DNA of 64,000 nt from Salvelinus alpinus (Eukaryota > Chordata > Actinopteri > Salmoniformes > Salmonidae): the NCBI RefSeq assembly GCF_045679555.1, contig NC_092100.1, positions 36,666,106-36,730,105 on the forward strand, in the 5' to 3' direction. The translations under genes were made by a program, and so were the position numbers. This document shows, piece by piece, positions 34,984-47,340 of the stretch. Below the pieces are notes generated by a model. It saw only the letters and a list, made by a program, of their open reading frames with translations. It made no database searches and was not told the origin of the DNA. Position 1 is the stretch's first letter, and the number at the start of each line of letters is the position of its first letter.

Positions 34984-36753
34984 GGAGGACACCGTGTTGT
35001 GCCAATATATCCCCCAAACACCAGCTTCGAGGGCATTATCACTTTTATACAACAGGTTACCAACATATTAAAATAATGATTGACATATTTTCATTATTTT
35101 TATTTTGATGAATTCATTCGTACTATTGCATCCTTCCACAGGATATAGTCCCGACACAAATCTAGGGTTGCTATCCAAGCCGGCTGGTGGTTCTATCGGT
35201 TTGGTTGCCAGAGACGCAACCCGGTCGTTCAGTCTTTTTGTTCTGTATCTATGGACGCGACACATTCGTTCGTTCTAAATGTTCCATTGCCATACTGGCT
35301 GTCAACGTTCTTATCCCTTGCTTGCTAGCTAGCCAACTATGGCTAACTTACATTCACGTCAGCCAGCATAAAAGGAAAGTTGCTGCATTTGCGTTAGTTT
35401 AAGCTGTTTTCTAGTGACATTTATTTGTATACATCCATAACAATGAGTTATTTAGACGTGATATCGCCTGGCATAGAAAATGTGCTCACTCGTCAGGACA
35501 CTGTTGTTCAGAGCAGCTAGCTAACACAATCACTTCAAACTGTAGATGGAAAGACTACAAACTAGCACTTTGCTTCGTTTGACCTTTTTTCAATTTCCAT
35601 TTCTTTGTAGGTATCAATAAAAATTATGCCAGCTGATTCATGATTTCGACTGGCTGAGAAACGCTGCCTGCTTGTCTGTCTCGTCCCGACTCCTGATACG
35701 TTCATTACTATGGGACAGCTGGAGATCGAATTTTAATATTGAAACAATGTTGCAAATATCGGGGAGAACAACAGCAAGGTTTATACAAATCTCCGCTGTG
35801 AAAACTAAATGTTAGTCTAAAAGAAATGTGAGAATTTCTAGATGTTTTTTATGGTGGAGATTAAGTTTATAAATTTCCTGGCTAGACTGATGAGACAGTG
35901 GATTGCACAGTCAGATGGAACAGAGTAAATAGGCATTTTAACGTCATAGATTTAGCCAGTGGTAATTTGTGGAATAGACACCGGCTGGAATGCTGTTTTA
36001 ACCAATCAGGATTAGACCCACCCGTTGTATAATAATTGTTAGCTTGTGGTGGCTAATGTTAGCTGAAGTTTTGCAGTGGCTGTTTAAAGAAAACCGAACA
36101 ATGGATTCAAATTTCTCCTGGCACATAAACTACTTTCAGGATGTGGAACCATCTAACAACAAGTTGTAAAATCCTGAACTTGTTCTTCAAGAGGAAAGTT
36201 CATAGCCAGATTGACCATTTTGACAATAGGCTTTCAAATTTTAAAGTACAACGCCATGCTCCCGAAATATTAAATATTTTGAATTAAAAGCTTGGGCTGT
36301 GTAATTTATTTCTGATTTAAAAACAACATCTTGAATATATCCTGAGTCAAAAGTCAAAATAATGTTTTAGCCCACTAAAGCCTATACACTAGCTCAAGGA
36401 AGGGGCTAACACAATTCATCTCCAAGACAAGGTTACTCATCACTTGGGCCAAGCCTGTCACTTCTGACACCAATGTGACAGAGTGTGACTCAAACTATGT
36501 GCTTCACCTCTGTTATGCACACAGACACACACCACACACACACACACACACATCAGTGGAGGCTGGTATCACTTTAAAGTAGAGGAAGGCTCACTGTAAT
36601 GGCCGAATGGGATGAATGGAACTATAACCAAAAAATGTACGAACAACAAGTTCGAGGACAGTCAGATTTATTTGCACATGCCTCACTGTGAAGTCATCAT
36701 GACAGCCGACAGCACCACGGTGACAAAGGGCTTGAGTTAAGTCAAAAGATTTT
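34984..36753. other. Intergenic, no gene; (CA)n and a MITE fragment
   Basis: AT-rich sequence without supported ORFs. A (CA)n microsatellite covers 36530-36552. It is followed by atcagtggaggctggtatc and aatggccgaatgggatgaat (36553-36620), which resembles one end of a very common salmonid MITE beginning cagtggaggctg. The stretch 36754 onward is the 3' end of the egg-envelope gene. Confidence 0.45.
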
Positions 36754-39700
36754 CTAGTTGGTGAGCTCCCTTGTGTCAGTCAGGATCAGTTCTCCACTGG
36801 AAACCAAATTAGACTTGATTCTGGTGGTCTTCTGAACTGCAGCAGGAATGTCTCTCCCTGGAAAAAACATTTTATGTGGTCAGTTGCAGAGAGAGGGATG
36901 AGACTCAAACTGTAGGGAAGGGTAGAGGGGAATGAAACTATTTGCTGGAATGGAATGCAGCCTATCAGAGAAAAGTAACTCACTCTTTCTGTAGCATCTT
37001 GGTTCACAGGTGTCTCCAAGGGATGGCTGGCACACAGCTGTATTACAATGGATGAACACCTACAAGAGACGGTACAAATTTTTAAATGCAATAATTATCT
37101 AGCCAGGTAATTACTACCCAAGAATAAATTAGAGTAGTTTAATATTTATGTAAACTATATGCTTTTATATTACATATGTAATTGTAAGAAATAGGCCTAC
37201 CAGAAAGTACCAATTGTGACCAAGCAAGCCGATACAATTTTGTTAAATCATTAATTACCAATAATTAGTGGCAATAATTTCACAAATACCAATTGTAATA
37301 GGACAGTGAAAAGTGTTCTCAAAAATCTAATGTAAGCATAAGGTACAGCACTTCTATTTCATGCATGAATTTAATAAACAGTGTTAGCATGATAATCAAC
37401 AACATCAATGTAGTTGTTTCAACCCTCTGATAATAATTACGATTAATTTTAACTCTATGGTTCCAGTAGAATTAGAACACAGTCATACCCTCAGAATTAA
37501 ATAGAACAATATCTGTAAATATGTAACATAAATGTATCTCTATGGTCATACCGTCTCCCGCAGGGGGGTCATAGACATTGGATCCACAAAGGTGAACATC
37601 TTAAGGACGAAGCGCCTGTAGTGGCTTGGGAAGGACAGACCCGAAGAGGGTCCCACATTGATGGGAGTGGTCAGGTAACGGTCATCCTGGTAAGGACATC
37701 TAATGATATGAACGGAGAGAGAGAGAGAGAGACAGAGAGAGTGAGACGTAGACAGACAGATTCATGTTCAAGTATCTGTCTGTCTGCGTCAGGGTTGGCA
37801 TGCCGCATGCCATGTTATGACTCTCAATTTGCCGTTACCCCCCTTTACACCAGCAACGGCAAATACATTGATCAAGGCTATGAGATGAGACATTGGTTTG
37901 ATAATAAAGAGGTATTTTTTAAGTGAATAACTCCAAGAGCTGCTGAACATTTTCCTCATCTTCACAAGGAACGGCAGAACAGTAATTGGACGAAACAGTT
38001 ACTAAAATGTTTATTACTTCTACTACTACCCATTCAGATATTTACCCTTCAATGAGAAGGTCCCACTGGGGCAGGCTGAGAGGGTTTGGGGTTGTGGTAG
38101 CCCAGCAGCGACCCAGGGTCAGCACAATGTTGGGATCTGTCCTCGCCAGGATGCGAACCTCAGCGTACACGGGATCCCTGAGGACCTTGGTGACAGGGTA
38201 GTCTGCCTCTGTGTAGTAAGAGGTGTAGGCCACGTCCTCTGTTTCAAAAGAGGAAAGATTCATTCATTCACCCATTTATTAATCCAACAAACCAATCAAT
38301 GAATTTAGTGCCACATACCTTCATTACATCCCTTGGTATGGCATGATCCGCTGCCCAGTCTGAGCTCAACTGTGAGGGGTCCAGGAGCTATCTCAGGATT
38401 TGGAGGAGGGACCGGCCTCACGTCAATAACCACAGCCACAATGGTGCTGCCCTTATATCTGCACTGGAATGTTAGACTGGGAAGAAATGGCGTGTGGTCA
38501 GACATCTTGAATGTGTCTGAGAGACTTTAAAGCAGGACATATAAGGTGATGACTAAAGATCCCATTGCTTATTTAACAATAAAAATTGTGTTAACTCCAG
38601 TGTCTTGTTAAAATTTCCAACCAGGGGCCTCACTTATCAAAGGTGAATGCACACAAAAGAGACTCTAAACCTTGTGTTCGCCAGTTTTCCCATAAAGGTT
38701 GGCATTTATCCTTGTTGACAGGAAAGTGTGGGTATCTCCATGCAAATCTCTGACTGTGCATACACAGAACTTAGAGCGGTTGATCAATTGTCTTGCAAGC
38801 AAATATTGTTATTTTGAAAGAAATTAATGTGTACAGGAATTATAATAATGGTAAGCTAATAAGAACAGAACGTAGACCTAATCATGACATTTATACATTT
38901 TCCATTGGTAATGTATGTTGCCCAATGTGTTTCTTTAACTTTTATTATATAGGCCTAAATTATGTCTCTCCTTTTCTCACGACTGGTTTATTCCCACCAT
39001 TTATCCATCGCTCATTTAATAGCCTAACATGCTCGGAAGTAAAGACCGGTAGCCTATTTAAATTGGGTAGGCTACAGTATTGTTAGGAATGCAACATCAT
39101 AGCCTATTTAAATTCAGAGCCTATACCAAAGCAGGATAAGCCAAATATTTAACAACAATTCGTATTTTCACGAGTGCAAAAATATAGTATGGCTCTAATT
39201 TATCAATGAAAACATGAGTATGTGCTGAGTTCGACAGTTTGAATGATCCCAATAATTTGTTGCTCAAGCTATTCTTAGAATCTCCACGTACCCCATAATT
39301 TTGTAAGAAATGTATGCACGGTTGATAAATGAGGCCCCTTGCCCCATTTATAGTACACAACAATTTAAAGTGATGGTTCCTTAGGATGTTGTTGTTATTG
39401 TGTTGTTATTATAATACTTTTTTAAATATCACCTACTCATATTGGCTGTCCCTGGTGATGGAGCCAAAGGGGCCAACCCCCACTTGATATGAAGAGGACA
39501 TCCTATTCTCATAGATAATAGTATCAGTTTCCTCCTGCAATAAACACAACTATGTTATACAGCTCATCTTTAAGAGGCAAAATCACTATAGCTTTAACAA
39601 AGAGCTTTTGTCACAATGTGGCAGCATCTTTAAACCTGAATAAACAATCAATGATATGATCATGATATGATCATTGTTGCAACCAATACAGAATATGTTA

Positions 39701-40875
39701 TCCAATTATTTGAAGGAGAGAGGAGCTACTTCCCTGTACTGAGACTGAAGCCAGGCACAGGTGATACGTACCGTCATGACAGTTCCACATTCAGTGACTT
39801 TAAACTGGTAGATGGCGAAGGCAGAAGTTGTGCCAATAGCGTTGCAGTGGGGTCCGTTTCCCCCCAGCAGGCTGATGGAGTCCAGTTCCAGGTTGGGCAG
39901 AGTGGCATCCCTGGCCACCACCACCACAAACTGGCCATCCTTGGTACACTGAACAGTCACTGGTGACAAAGAGCATAACAAAAACATGAAGTTAGTGTCC
40001 TTGAGTAAATTGGAGCATGTTGGAACATGTTGATTTTAAACTGCTTCGCATAAAGATTGTCCATATATAAGTGGAAGTGGAATCAGTGAGAGTTCAGAAT
40101 ACAATGATTTGTTTTCTGGTGAAGTGCGATAAACAAGTTTCTCTGAGGGGGCAATACATAAAGTAAAACCGTACTGTTACAACATGGAGTTCTAGAGTAA
40201 AATGAGCATGGTCAAACACCTACCTGCTTTTCCGTAGAAGCACATCCGTCCATCAAAACAGCAGTTAATGGCCTCACAATGGGCGGCAGTGATGTCAGGA
40301 AGTCCACAATGCACTTTGTTTTGGGGCTCAACATCACAGCTCTGCTTTGAGCCTGGGTCAGAGGGGAATTTAGGCCTCTGAAATGGCTTAGAGGGTTGGG
40401 CAGGAAACTGAGGGACTTGAACAGGCCACTGAGGGGGATGGGCAGGCCTCGGAAGGGGGTTGGCAGGCCACTGCTGGGGTTGGGCAGGCCTCTGAGGTGG
40501 TTGGGCAGGCCTCTGAGGTGGTTGGGCAGGCCTCTGAGGTGGTTGGGCAGGCCTCTGAGGGGGTTGGGCAGGCCTCTGAGGGGGTTGGGCAGGCCTCTGA
40601 GGGGGTTGGGCAGGCCTCTGAGGGGGTTGGGCAGGCCTCTGAGGGGGCTGGGCAGGCCACTGAGGGGGCTGGGCAGGCCTCTGAGGGGGCTGGGCAGGCC
40701 ACTGAGGGGGCTGGGCAGGCCACTGAGGGGGCTGGGCAGGCCTCTGAGGGGTTTGGGGAGGCCATGACGGTGGTGTCTGGATGGGTGGCCACCCTGGTTT
40801 TCCCAAGTAATCCTGAGCATCACACAGCCAGCCAAGCGTGGCCACTGCCACTAGACAAACTGCACTCCACTTCAT
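36754..40875 (-). CDS. Egg-envelope ZP-domain protein (choriogenin H / vitelline envelope protein alpha-like)
   Basis: Eight exons: 40875-40224, 39959-39772, 39534-39437, 38476-38319, 38238-38046, 37699-37552, 37059-36984, 36857-36754. All introns are GT-AG with matching phases; 1617 nt, about 538 residues. Signal peptide about 1-20 (MKWSAVCLVAVATLGWL); Pro/Gln repeats about 27-165; trefoil (P-type) domain 178-217 with six Cys ending CCFDGRMCFYGKA; ZP module 218-500 (VTVQCTKDGQFVVVV, YQFKVTECGTVM, RILARTDPNIVLTLGRCW, CEPRCYRK). A furin-type site RKRR spans the last intron (residues 503-506), releasing a 32-residue tail without a membrane helix, as in fish egg-envelope proteins secreted from liver. 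The family forms the egg envelope and is cross-linked through its repeats. The Met at 40875 is preferred over an upstream one at 40908 because the signal peptide starts there. Confidence 0.93.
40396..40790 (-). repeat. 24-bp tandem repeat in ZP exon 1
   Basis: About 15 head-to-tail copies of a 24-bp unit (cagaggcctgcccagcccc type) encoding the 8-residue unit PPQRPAQP / PPQWPAQP. Units fall into runs of near-identical variants (wPAQ and rPAQ), with older, more diverged units at both ends. Such Pro/Gln repeats are substrates for transglutaminase cross-linking in fish egg envelopes. Confidence 0.95.
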
Positions 40876-40950
40876 CGCAATGGCTTCGCTACAAGAACTA
40901 ATCCGCAATGTTCACTGGATGCTGTGATGAGGATGAAGGAATTGCGGCCA

Positions 40951-40960
40951 CCTTTATAAT
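40951..40960 (-). promoter_or_regulatory. TATA box of the egg-envelope gene
   Basis: Minus strand ATTATAAAGG, about 76-85 bp upstream of the chosen ATG. A start of transcription near 40925 would leave a 5' leader of about 50 nt. Confidence 0.7.
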
Positions 40961-41005
40961 AGATGGAGCGTTGTTTACTTATTGGAAATCCGCCCCCTCT
41001 TTATC

Positions 41006-41030
41006 TGACCGTTCCTTTTCTGAGGGGTCA
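41006..41030. promoter_or_regulatory. Possible estrogen-receptor half-sites
   Basis: TGACC at 41006-41010 and GGTCA at 41026-41030 form an inverted pair separated by 15 bp, about 50-70 bp upstream of the TATA box. Liver choriogenin genes are estrogen-induced, but the spacing is not that of a canonical element (3 bp), so this is tentative. Confidence 0.25.
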
Positions 41031-41703
41031 AGGTTTTAGCCCTGGCTAATGTTCCTTTAGTAGCACACTATTCAAAACAGTTGTGTAACATTTGCGAACA
41101 TCCAACATTTCGGTCATGGCCTTGAGAAAGGTCTTTGTGACCGACACGTCATGTCATTGGAGGCTTTGCCAGTTCTGTCAGTATCTAATTTGCTCCTAGT
41201 TGTTGCATGTGACAATATATATATTTATTTATATACTTATTTTGATAGTCAGAAACAATCCAAAATGATTTACGCATTATAAATAGATAATTAGACAATT
41301 TTGTATATATTACAGTCTTTTTCAATCACTTTGGTGCCATTTTCACAAGTATATAGTACATTTTCACAACTCTAAGCACAAAAATCTAAACAGATCATTA
41401 AAATGGCTTGTGGTCAAAGCTATAAGCATAGTACAACAAACAAATTCATAAAATCACTTTTACACTGCACCAAATCACTCTTAAAATCTACTTTTCAAAA
41501 TGCAATATTCACATTACTTTTGATGTTTTTTCTTGTTATTTGTTAAACAATACATTTAACTAATCACTTAATCAAACTGCTCAAAACTGATAAATACTGA
41601 ACCAAAATGATTTAGTGCATAGTTCACATATAGTTTGATAACTGCTGAACATTGTGAAGTTCTAAATTCTTACATCATTAATGTATCAATTAACAATATA
41701 CAG

Positions 41704-41820
41704 GGCGGCAGATAGCCTAGCGGTGAAGAGCGTTGGGACAGTAACCGAAAGGTTGCTGGTTTCGAATCTCCGAGCTAACCAGGTGAAAAACATGTCGATG
41801 TGCCCTTGAGCAAGGCAAGG
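41704..41820 (+). mobile_element. tRNA-derived SINE head
   Basis: Begins ggcggcagatagcctagcgg with a good pol III A box (tagcctagcgg) and a B box that carries one extra T (ggtttcgaatc). A tRNA-unrelated part follows (gagctaaccaggtgaaaaac, cccttgagcaaggcaagg). It is truncated near 41820, where a transposon end begins. Confidence 0.75.
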
Positions 41821-41829
41821 CTGGGTTTT

Positions 41830-42056
41830 TCACACTCAACAGTTTCACATATGTTTCAAGAATGGTCCACCACCTGAAGAACATCCAGCCAACTTGACAC
41901 AACTGTGGGAATCATTGGATTCAATATGGGCCAGAATCCCTGTGGACTGCTTCTAGAATTTATCCCAAAACGAATTGAGGCTATTCTGAGGGCAAAGGAT
42001 GGTGCAACTCAATAGTAGCAAGGTGTTCTTAATGTTTTGTATACTCAGTGTATAGT
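41830..42056 (+). mobile_element. 3' end of a Tc1-like element
   Basis: ccacctgaagaacatccagc, gggccagaatccctgtggac, cgaattgaggctattctgag and ttcttaatgttttgtatact match the end of a common salmonid Tc1-like element, whose terminus reads ...gtatactcagtgta. Only the transposase C-terminus and the end are left. Confidence 0.6.
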
Positions 42057-42829
42057 GTAGTGTACAATGCATTTCTGAAATACCTGGGTTGTATATACTG
42101 TTTTTTCAACCACTTTGGCACATTTTTCAGAAGTGGTATATTTTCAAAACTCTAAGCCTATCATTATCTACTGTATCGGTGACTAATCAAAAGGTGCACA
42201 TGGTATTTCAAGGAAAACTTTGATTTTGCATAAACGACTAAATGTGAAGGTGTGTGAAACCCCAATGAATGTACAATCGAAGCTTCTGAACATAAGATAG
42301 GGGGCATTAGAAGTGTTATCAGTTTAGAGGTTTTGGCTCACCATTTAGTAATTTTAACTACCATTTAATCCAATAGAATAAATTACAGGATACACATTTC
42401 AAAACGTATTTTTGAAGTGCTGAATAGAAAGAATAGTAGATATAATTTTTATACAGTATTTGACTATAACTTGACATGCACACTTTTTAAAATAACTTGT
42501 GTCAAATGGCAGGTTGTGAGTATGTTGACAAAGTCTTACAGTTTCATTATCCTTATACCATCGTGTCCCAAACTAGGGGTCGTGACCCCATGTGGGGTAA
42601 ACAAAAAAGTAAACATTGGCCATTTATAACATAACATTTTTCACATGGCGGGGTTGCAAATACATGCAGTATTTACAGCCACATCCATATATTATTTGGT
42701 TGCAACATAAATTGATGTCAAATTGATGCATTATGAGGTAAAAGATAGACATTTACAGTGTTCAGCAGTTATCAAACTATATACGTTAACTAGCAAATCC
42801 AGGACTTGCAGAATAAATTAGGACAGCAT

Positions 42830-43345
42830 TCACACCACTTGACTTTTTCCACATTTTGTTGTGTTACAAAGTGGGATTAAAATGTATTTAATTGTCTTTT
42901 TTTGTTAACAATCTACACAAAATACCCTCTGAAAGTGTAAGAAAATGTTTCATTTGTAAATAAAAACATGGAAAATAAAACAATCATTCTGTACATCTTG
43001 ATTTGATAAGTATTCAACCCCCTGAGTCCATACATGTTAGAATCACCTTTGGCAGCAGTTACAGCTGTGAAAGTCTCGAAAAGCTTTCCACACCTGGACT
43101 GTGCAATATTTGCCCATTATTCTTTTCAAAATTATTCAAGCTCCGTCAAATTGGTTGTTGATCATTGCTAGACAACCATTTTCAGGTCTTGCCATAGATT
43201 TTCAAGCAGATTCAGGCCAAAACTGTAACTCAGCCTCTCAGGAACATTCACTGTCTTCTTGGTAAGCAACTCCAGTGTCGATTTGGCTTTGTATTTTAGG
43301 TTATTGTCCTGCTGACAAAGTTGTCTAGGAGCTGGTTACAAGGCG
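42830..43345 (-). pseudogene. Degenerate Tc1-like element
   Basis: acattttgttgtgttacaa and aatctacacaaaatacc are typical of Tc1-like inverted repeats. The minus strand then gives broken transposase sequence (tattgtcctgctgacaaag is the antisense of the HD-N-P region). It is interrupted by many stops. Confidence 0.55.
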
Positions 43346-44778
43346 ACTGTGTCTGTCGGTGGGATGTTGTTATAATCCCTCTCTAGACCAATTACCCTGA
43401 ATTTAAATTCCTTATCTTCTTTCAACTCAAGCCAAACTCAACCCAACTACCTCAACCCATGGCAGATTCCAAAGACAAACTCAAAACCTCTCAACAAACT
43501 AAGAGCGGTAAACCTTAATGTCCACTGAATTCTGAAAACTTTCAGGAATTTGGGGAATTAGCTTAACATGTAAAATATATAAAATAATACAATAAGATGC
43601 TTTACAAATTAAAACATACAATCATAAAGATGTAAATATAACGCATTCAATTCGTGAAAATCATAGAAAAGTAAAATTGTGTTTATATGAACAGCATGAA
43701 ATAAGGCTGAAAATGCTAAATACTCTATTCCACTCGGTAATGGCTACTGTATTATTCATTATTGTGTGATATAGTTTTCCCCCCAATTGGTTTGGAACAT
43801 TGTGGGGATCAAAGCTCCTTGCTCTAAAAACAATCACCAAAACAACCTTTTTATGAGATTTGGAAACACCTAAAACACATTTGCTACTCTTTTTAAATAT
43901 TCAGACAAAACCTTTTATGTAACATGCCCTTTATGTAAGTTACACATCATTTTGTCAGTTGCTTAAGTGTATAGGAATGAGTGGATCGTAAAGACAGATC
44001 GTCCAGAGCCGTGGTTATGGGGGCAACATTCCCACCAACAAGCAAATGTGTGCTTTCCCACTGAAGACCAGTGTTCAATTGCCATCTCCACCTTTAATGT
44101 CATGTGTCTGTCTAAATAAAGCAAAAAATACTAAAGGTAGAGTGAAATTCCACTCTCCATAAAAGGAATGGAGAGTTTACTAGTCCTTTACTAGTTCAGG
44201 ATTTAAATGAACACTCAGTGATGTTAAAAAAACATTGGTGTTGATAGCCTGAGTGTGATAATGTAATTTGTCTATGTAGTAAAACATTGACACTCAAAAC
44301 CACACCCATCATTATCATATTTCCCAGCATGCTTTATTGCGGGTTGATATTTTGTTTCAATATCTGTGTTTTTACATGCACATTGATTGATTAATTGATC
44401 TTAGGCTGTATAAAGATAAATAGCATACATTTCTCTAAACTAATCTAATCTGTTAGGAGGTGGATTTATTGCACCCATTAATGAGATGGTTGTTCCCATT
44501 TAAATGGTTTAGGTTGTCTCCTTTGCCCAATTCTTCCTACTATGGCAGTCATTGTAAATGCATTTTGTGGGTGATTAAAAATGTATGATCGCTGGATATC
44601 TTGACTTGGGCTGGATTCCAACAGGAATTAAATATCACTTTTCAAGCCAACATAATGCCTGATGCGGCCTGCAAACCAGGAGTTTCAGACCACAGTCTTT
44701 TGGTAATACTAGGCTGTTGAGGTACAGCTTTAAGGATGATATAGTAATTTATGCACTCACTTGGTGAAGGATTAATAT
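43346..44778. other. No gene recognised
   Basis: AT-rich, with short ORFs only. No repeat that I can name. Confidence 0.4.
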
Positions 44779-44970
44779 ATATTGAATGCAACAACCATGT
44801 CTCTGCCACAAGGAAACACGGCTATGGATGGTAAATTCCAACGTTTATAACAGGCACTCTGAGATATATGCATATATTTGCCTATATCCCAGTGTGCCTT
44901 TAGAGTGAATGTTGGAATTACCACCCATGACTGTGTTTGTTAGTGACAGAGAATTAGTCATTGCATTCAC
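44779..44970. repeat. Long hairpin (inverted repeat of about 85 bp arms)
   Basis: The left arm (gaatgcaacaaccatgtctc ... atggatggtaaattccaacg ... aggcactctgagatata) pairs with the right arm (tatatcccagtgtgccttta ... ttggaattaccacccatgac ... cattgcattc), leaving a short loop near 44875. It is MITE-like or a fold-back transcript source. Confidence 0.65.
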
Positions 44971-45879
44971 CTGTATGCTAAGTGCTTATCAAGGGCTGCA
45001 GTAAAATATATGTTGTTATAAGTGTGCTCAAATACCAGAAGGTACACCATTTACTTTTTTCCCATCTGTTTACTATTGGCTGAGTCAACCAATAGCGTTG
45101 CACCTTCAACCTTTAAATTTCTCCAGGACCATCTGCTTTCATACCACAAGGTAAGATTAAAAACAACATGAATTATACTTCAATGGTGATATTAACCAGA
45201 GCCAAGTTGTTTTGCAACAGTATAATTTAAATAGCAACTGCTAACTTGTGGCCATCAAAAGTTGCTGCTTAGCTTACCTGCCTGGCAAGCTATCTAGCTA
45301 GCATGGTAATGGTACAGTAAACTTACAGTAGCTCTAGCATTAATTTTCATAGGTAAGAGAACTGTCAAAGTTGATGAGATCTCAAATATAATGCAATCTG
45401 CTAACGTTACCAAGGTTAAGTTATTGCCCATTTTAGTAAACATTGTTTAGCTATTTCAGATTGCTAAGTTTGTTAGTTATCTAGCTAACATTTGCTATCT
45501 AAACAGCTTACAGTACGATCACACATCATTTGGTAAAGTGACAGTAGCATTCACTTTCAATGGGGGGAGCTGTCAGAGTTTGTGTAACCTGATTTTCTTT
45601 TGACTTTTTTTGCTAGGTAGCTATATTATTATGCCAGCTAATTTAGACAATGCTTTGATATCCATGGGATAAAATGTGACCTGATTCAGGAAACTAGGCA
45701 TATGTCGTCAGTCACGACTTCACAGTAGAGCCGTTTGAACGTAAAATATATATTTTTATCAAAATGCGTTTTTTGGCAGAAATGCCTTCTCGAACATGTG
45801 AACTTCATGTGCCTTAATATCAAACGTGTATGCCATCTGTAAATATGAATACAATTGTTAAATTATGAGCCTAGTTGGT

Positions 45880-47340
45880 TTAGCCACAGAAAAAGTAGCA
45901 ACCTTCCCATTGGCCACGATTGGTTGAGATAATGAGTGGGCTGGACATGCCAAGAGATGAGTTTGGATTGGTCTGCCATATAGCATGCGTCTGTCTATTG
46001 GAGTAGGTCAGTATGTTTAGGTAATCGTGTTGAACATGCTTTTTTAGAAATGTTTGGTGTTGTAAAACTGCATAAACCTAATGTCAAGTTAAAGTGTACT
46101 GTTAGCTAGCTAATGTTAGCTGGTTGGCTCGCTAGCTAACGTTATGTGTGCTCTCCACTTTCTGGAGGACTGAGTTTTGAAATCAGTAGAATTCGAGTAT
46201 GATAGCTAAGGAGATGGAGAAAACATCAGTCTGGATTACATATTCAAACTAAGGGCAACCATGCATGGCAACAGACAGGAGACCGTCCAACCATGATGTA
46301 CGGTAAGATAGTCTAGCTAGCTACATTTTCAGATATTACACGTTTCTAATTTTGACAGAAAGTGGTTTCATTTCAAGTGTACTGTTAGTTAGCTAACATT
46401 AGCTGGCTGGGTCGCTAGCTAACGTTATGTGTATGATCTTATTCTCCGTATCTCAGACACATTTGCTTGACTAGTTGTAGCCGTAGAACCTGGTTGGTTA
46501 GCTACCTGCAGATTCATGCAGGGTAGTAACATGAGTTGTGATTATGGGCCATTGTTTCGCAAGTTAGCTAGCTACATGTCTTAACAAAAGACTCCACTAT
46601 GTAAGTATCCATTTCAATAGAATGTCAATGCAACTGTTGATAGACGCACAAGCTGGTAAATTTGCTCTGGCTATCTACTCCGATTTCAGACCACAGGTAA
46701 GATAGTCTCTAGCTAGCTACATTTTCAGATATTACGCATTTCTAATTTTGACAGAAGTATTTTCATTTCAAGTTAGTGTACTGTTAGCTGGCTGGCTCGC
46801 TAACCAACATTACGTTATGCATTGGGATTCATTGTTTACCTAGTTAGCTATCTAGATACATTTCTTAACAAAAGACTCTCGTTTTAGTGTGCCAGAGCGC
46901 AGAATAAGTGATGCATTTTTTTATCCTAAACACCAGTTGAATATGTCCGGTGGTCAGTAAACGTAGGCAACAAAGCGTAATTCAATTGTTGCCAGCAGCA
47001 CAGTTACAGTCACCAACGCTCTGGATAACATGAAAACGGCCAAACCAGCTCTGCTAGAGTGGGGTGTTCTGTCATTGTGTCTGGAAGTAGCTAGCCAATG
47101 TTAGCCAGTTAGCTTGGGTGCTTGAGTTGTGAGGTCAGAGCTTTCGGATCAACCATACTTATTGGCCAGAGCGTCCAGTGTGCGCTCTGAACGCGAAACG
47201 CACTGAATTTGCAAACGGACAATCTGACAGCACAGTTTCTGTCACCAAGATAACCTAACAGCCTAACCAGCTCTGCTAGGGCGAGTAATGTTCAGTGAGC
47301 TGTTCTCTCTCTCTTAATTGTCTGGAAGTAGCTGGCAAGT
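45880..47340. repeat. Interspersed repeat R, copy 1
   Basis: Shares with 51353-52600 the blocks agataatgagtgggctggacatgc, gagttttgaaatcagt and ggattacatattcaaactaa in the same order. It also contains several local duplications (tagctagctacattttcagatatta at about 46314 and 46706; gctaacattagctggctgg). No intact ORF. Confidence 0.55.

Larger units (their letters stand above)
41290..42790. repeat. Diverged repeat with inverted and direct arms
   Basis: tagtttgataactgctgaac (41630) recurs inverted at about 42760, and the stretch around 41310-41400 recurs directly at 42095-42165. The arms enclose a tRNA-type SINE and a transposon end, so this may be an old DNA element with later insertions. Confidence 0.4.

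Noticed and set aside
34984-36700. Possible gene beside the chromovirus LTR
   Set aside because: Only ORFs under 75 codons, without splice-supported exons or motifs.
40396-40901. Long plus-strand ORFs opposite the egg-envelope exon 1
   Set aside because: They are shadows of a 24-bp repeat whose length is a multiple of three, so every frame stays open.
41704-41776. Functional tRNA gene
   Set aside because: A/B boxes are present, but the B box has an extra base, stems do not close and a SINE body follows.
42545-42640. Short block with ccaaactaggggtcgtgacc as a known SINE or MITE
   Set aside because: The phrase is familiar from fish repeats but the block is too short and I could not find ends or duplications.
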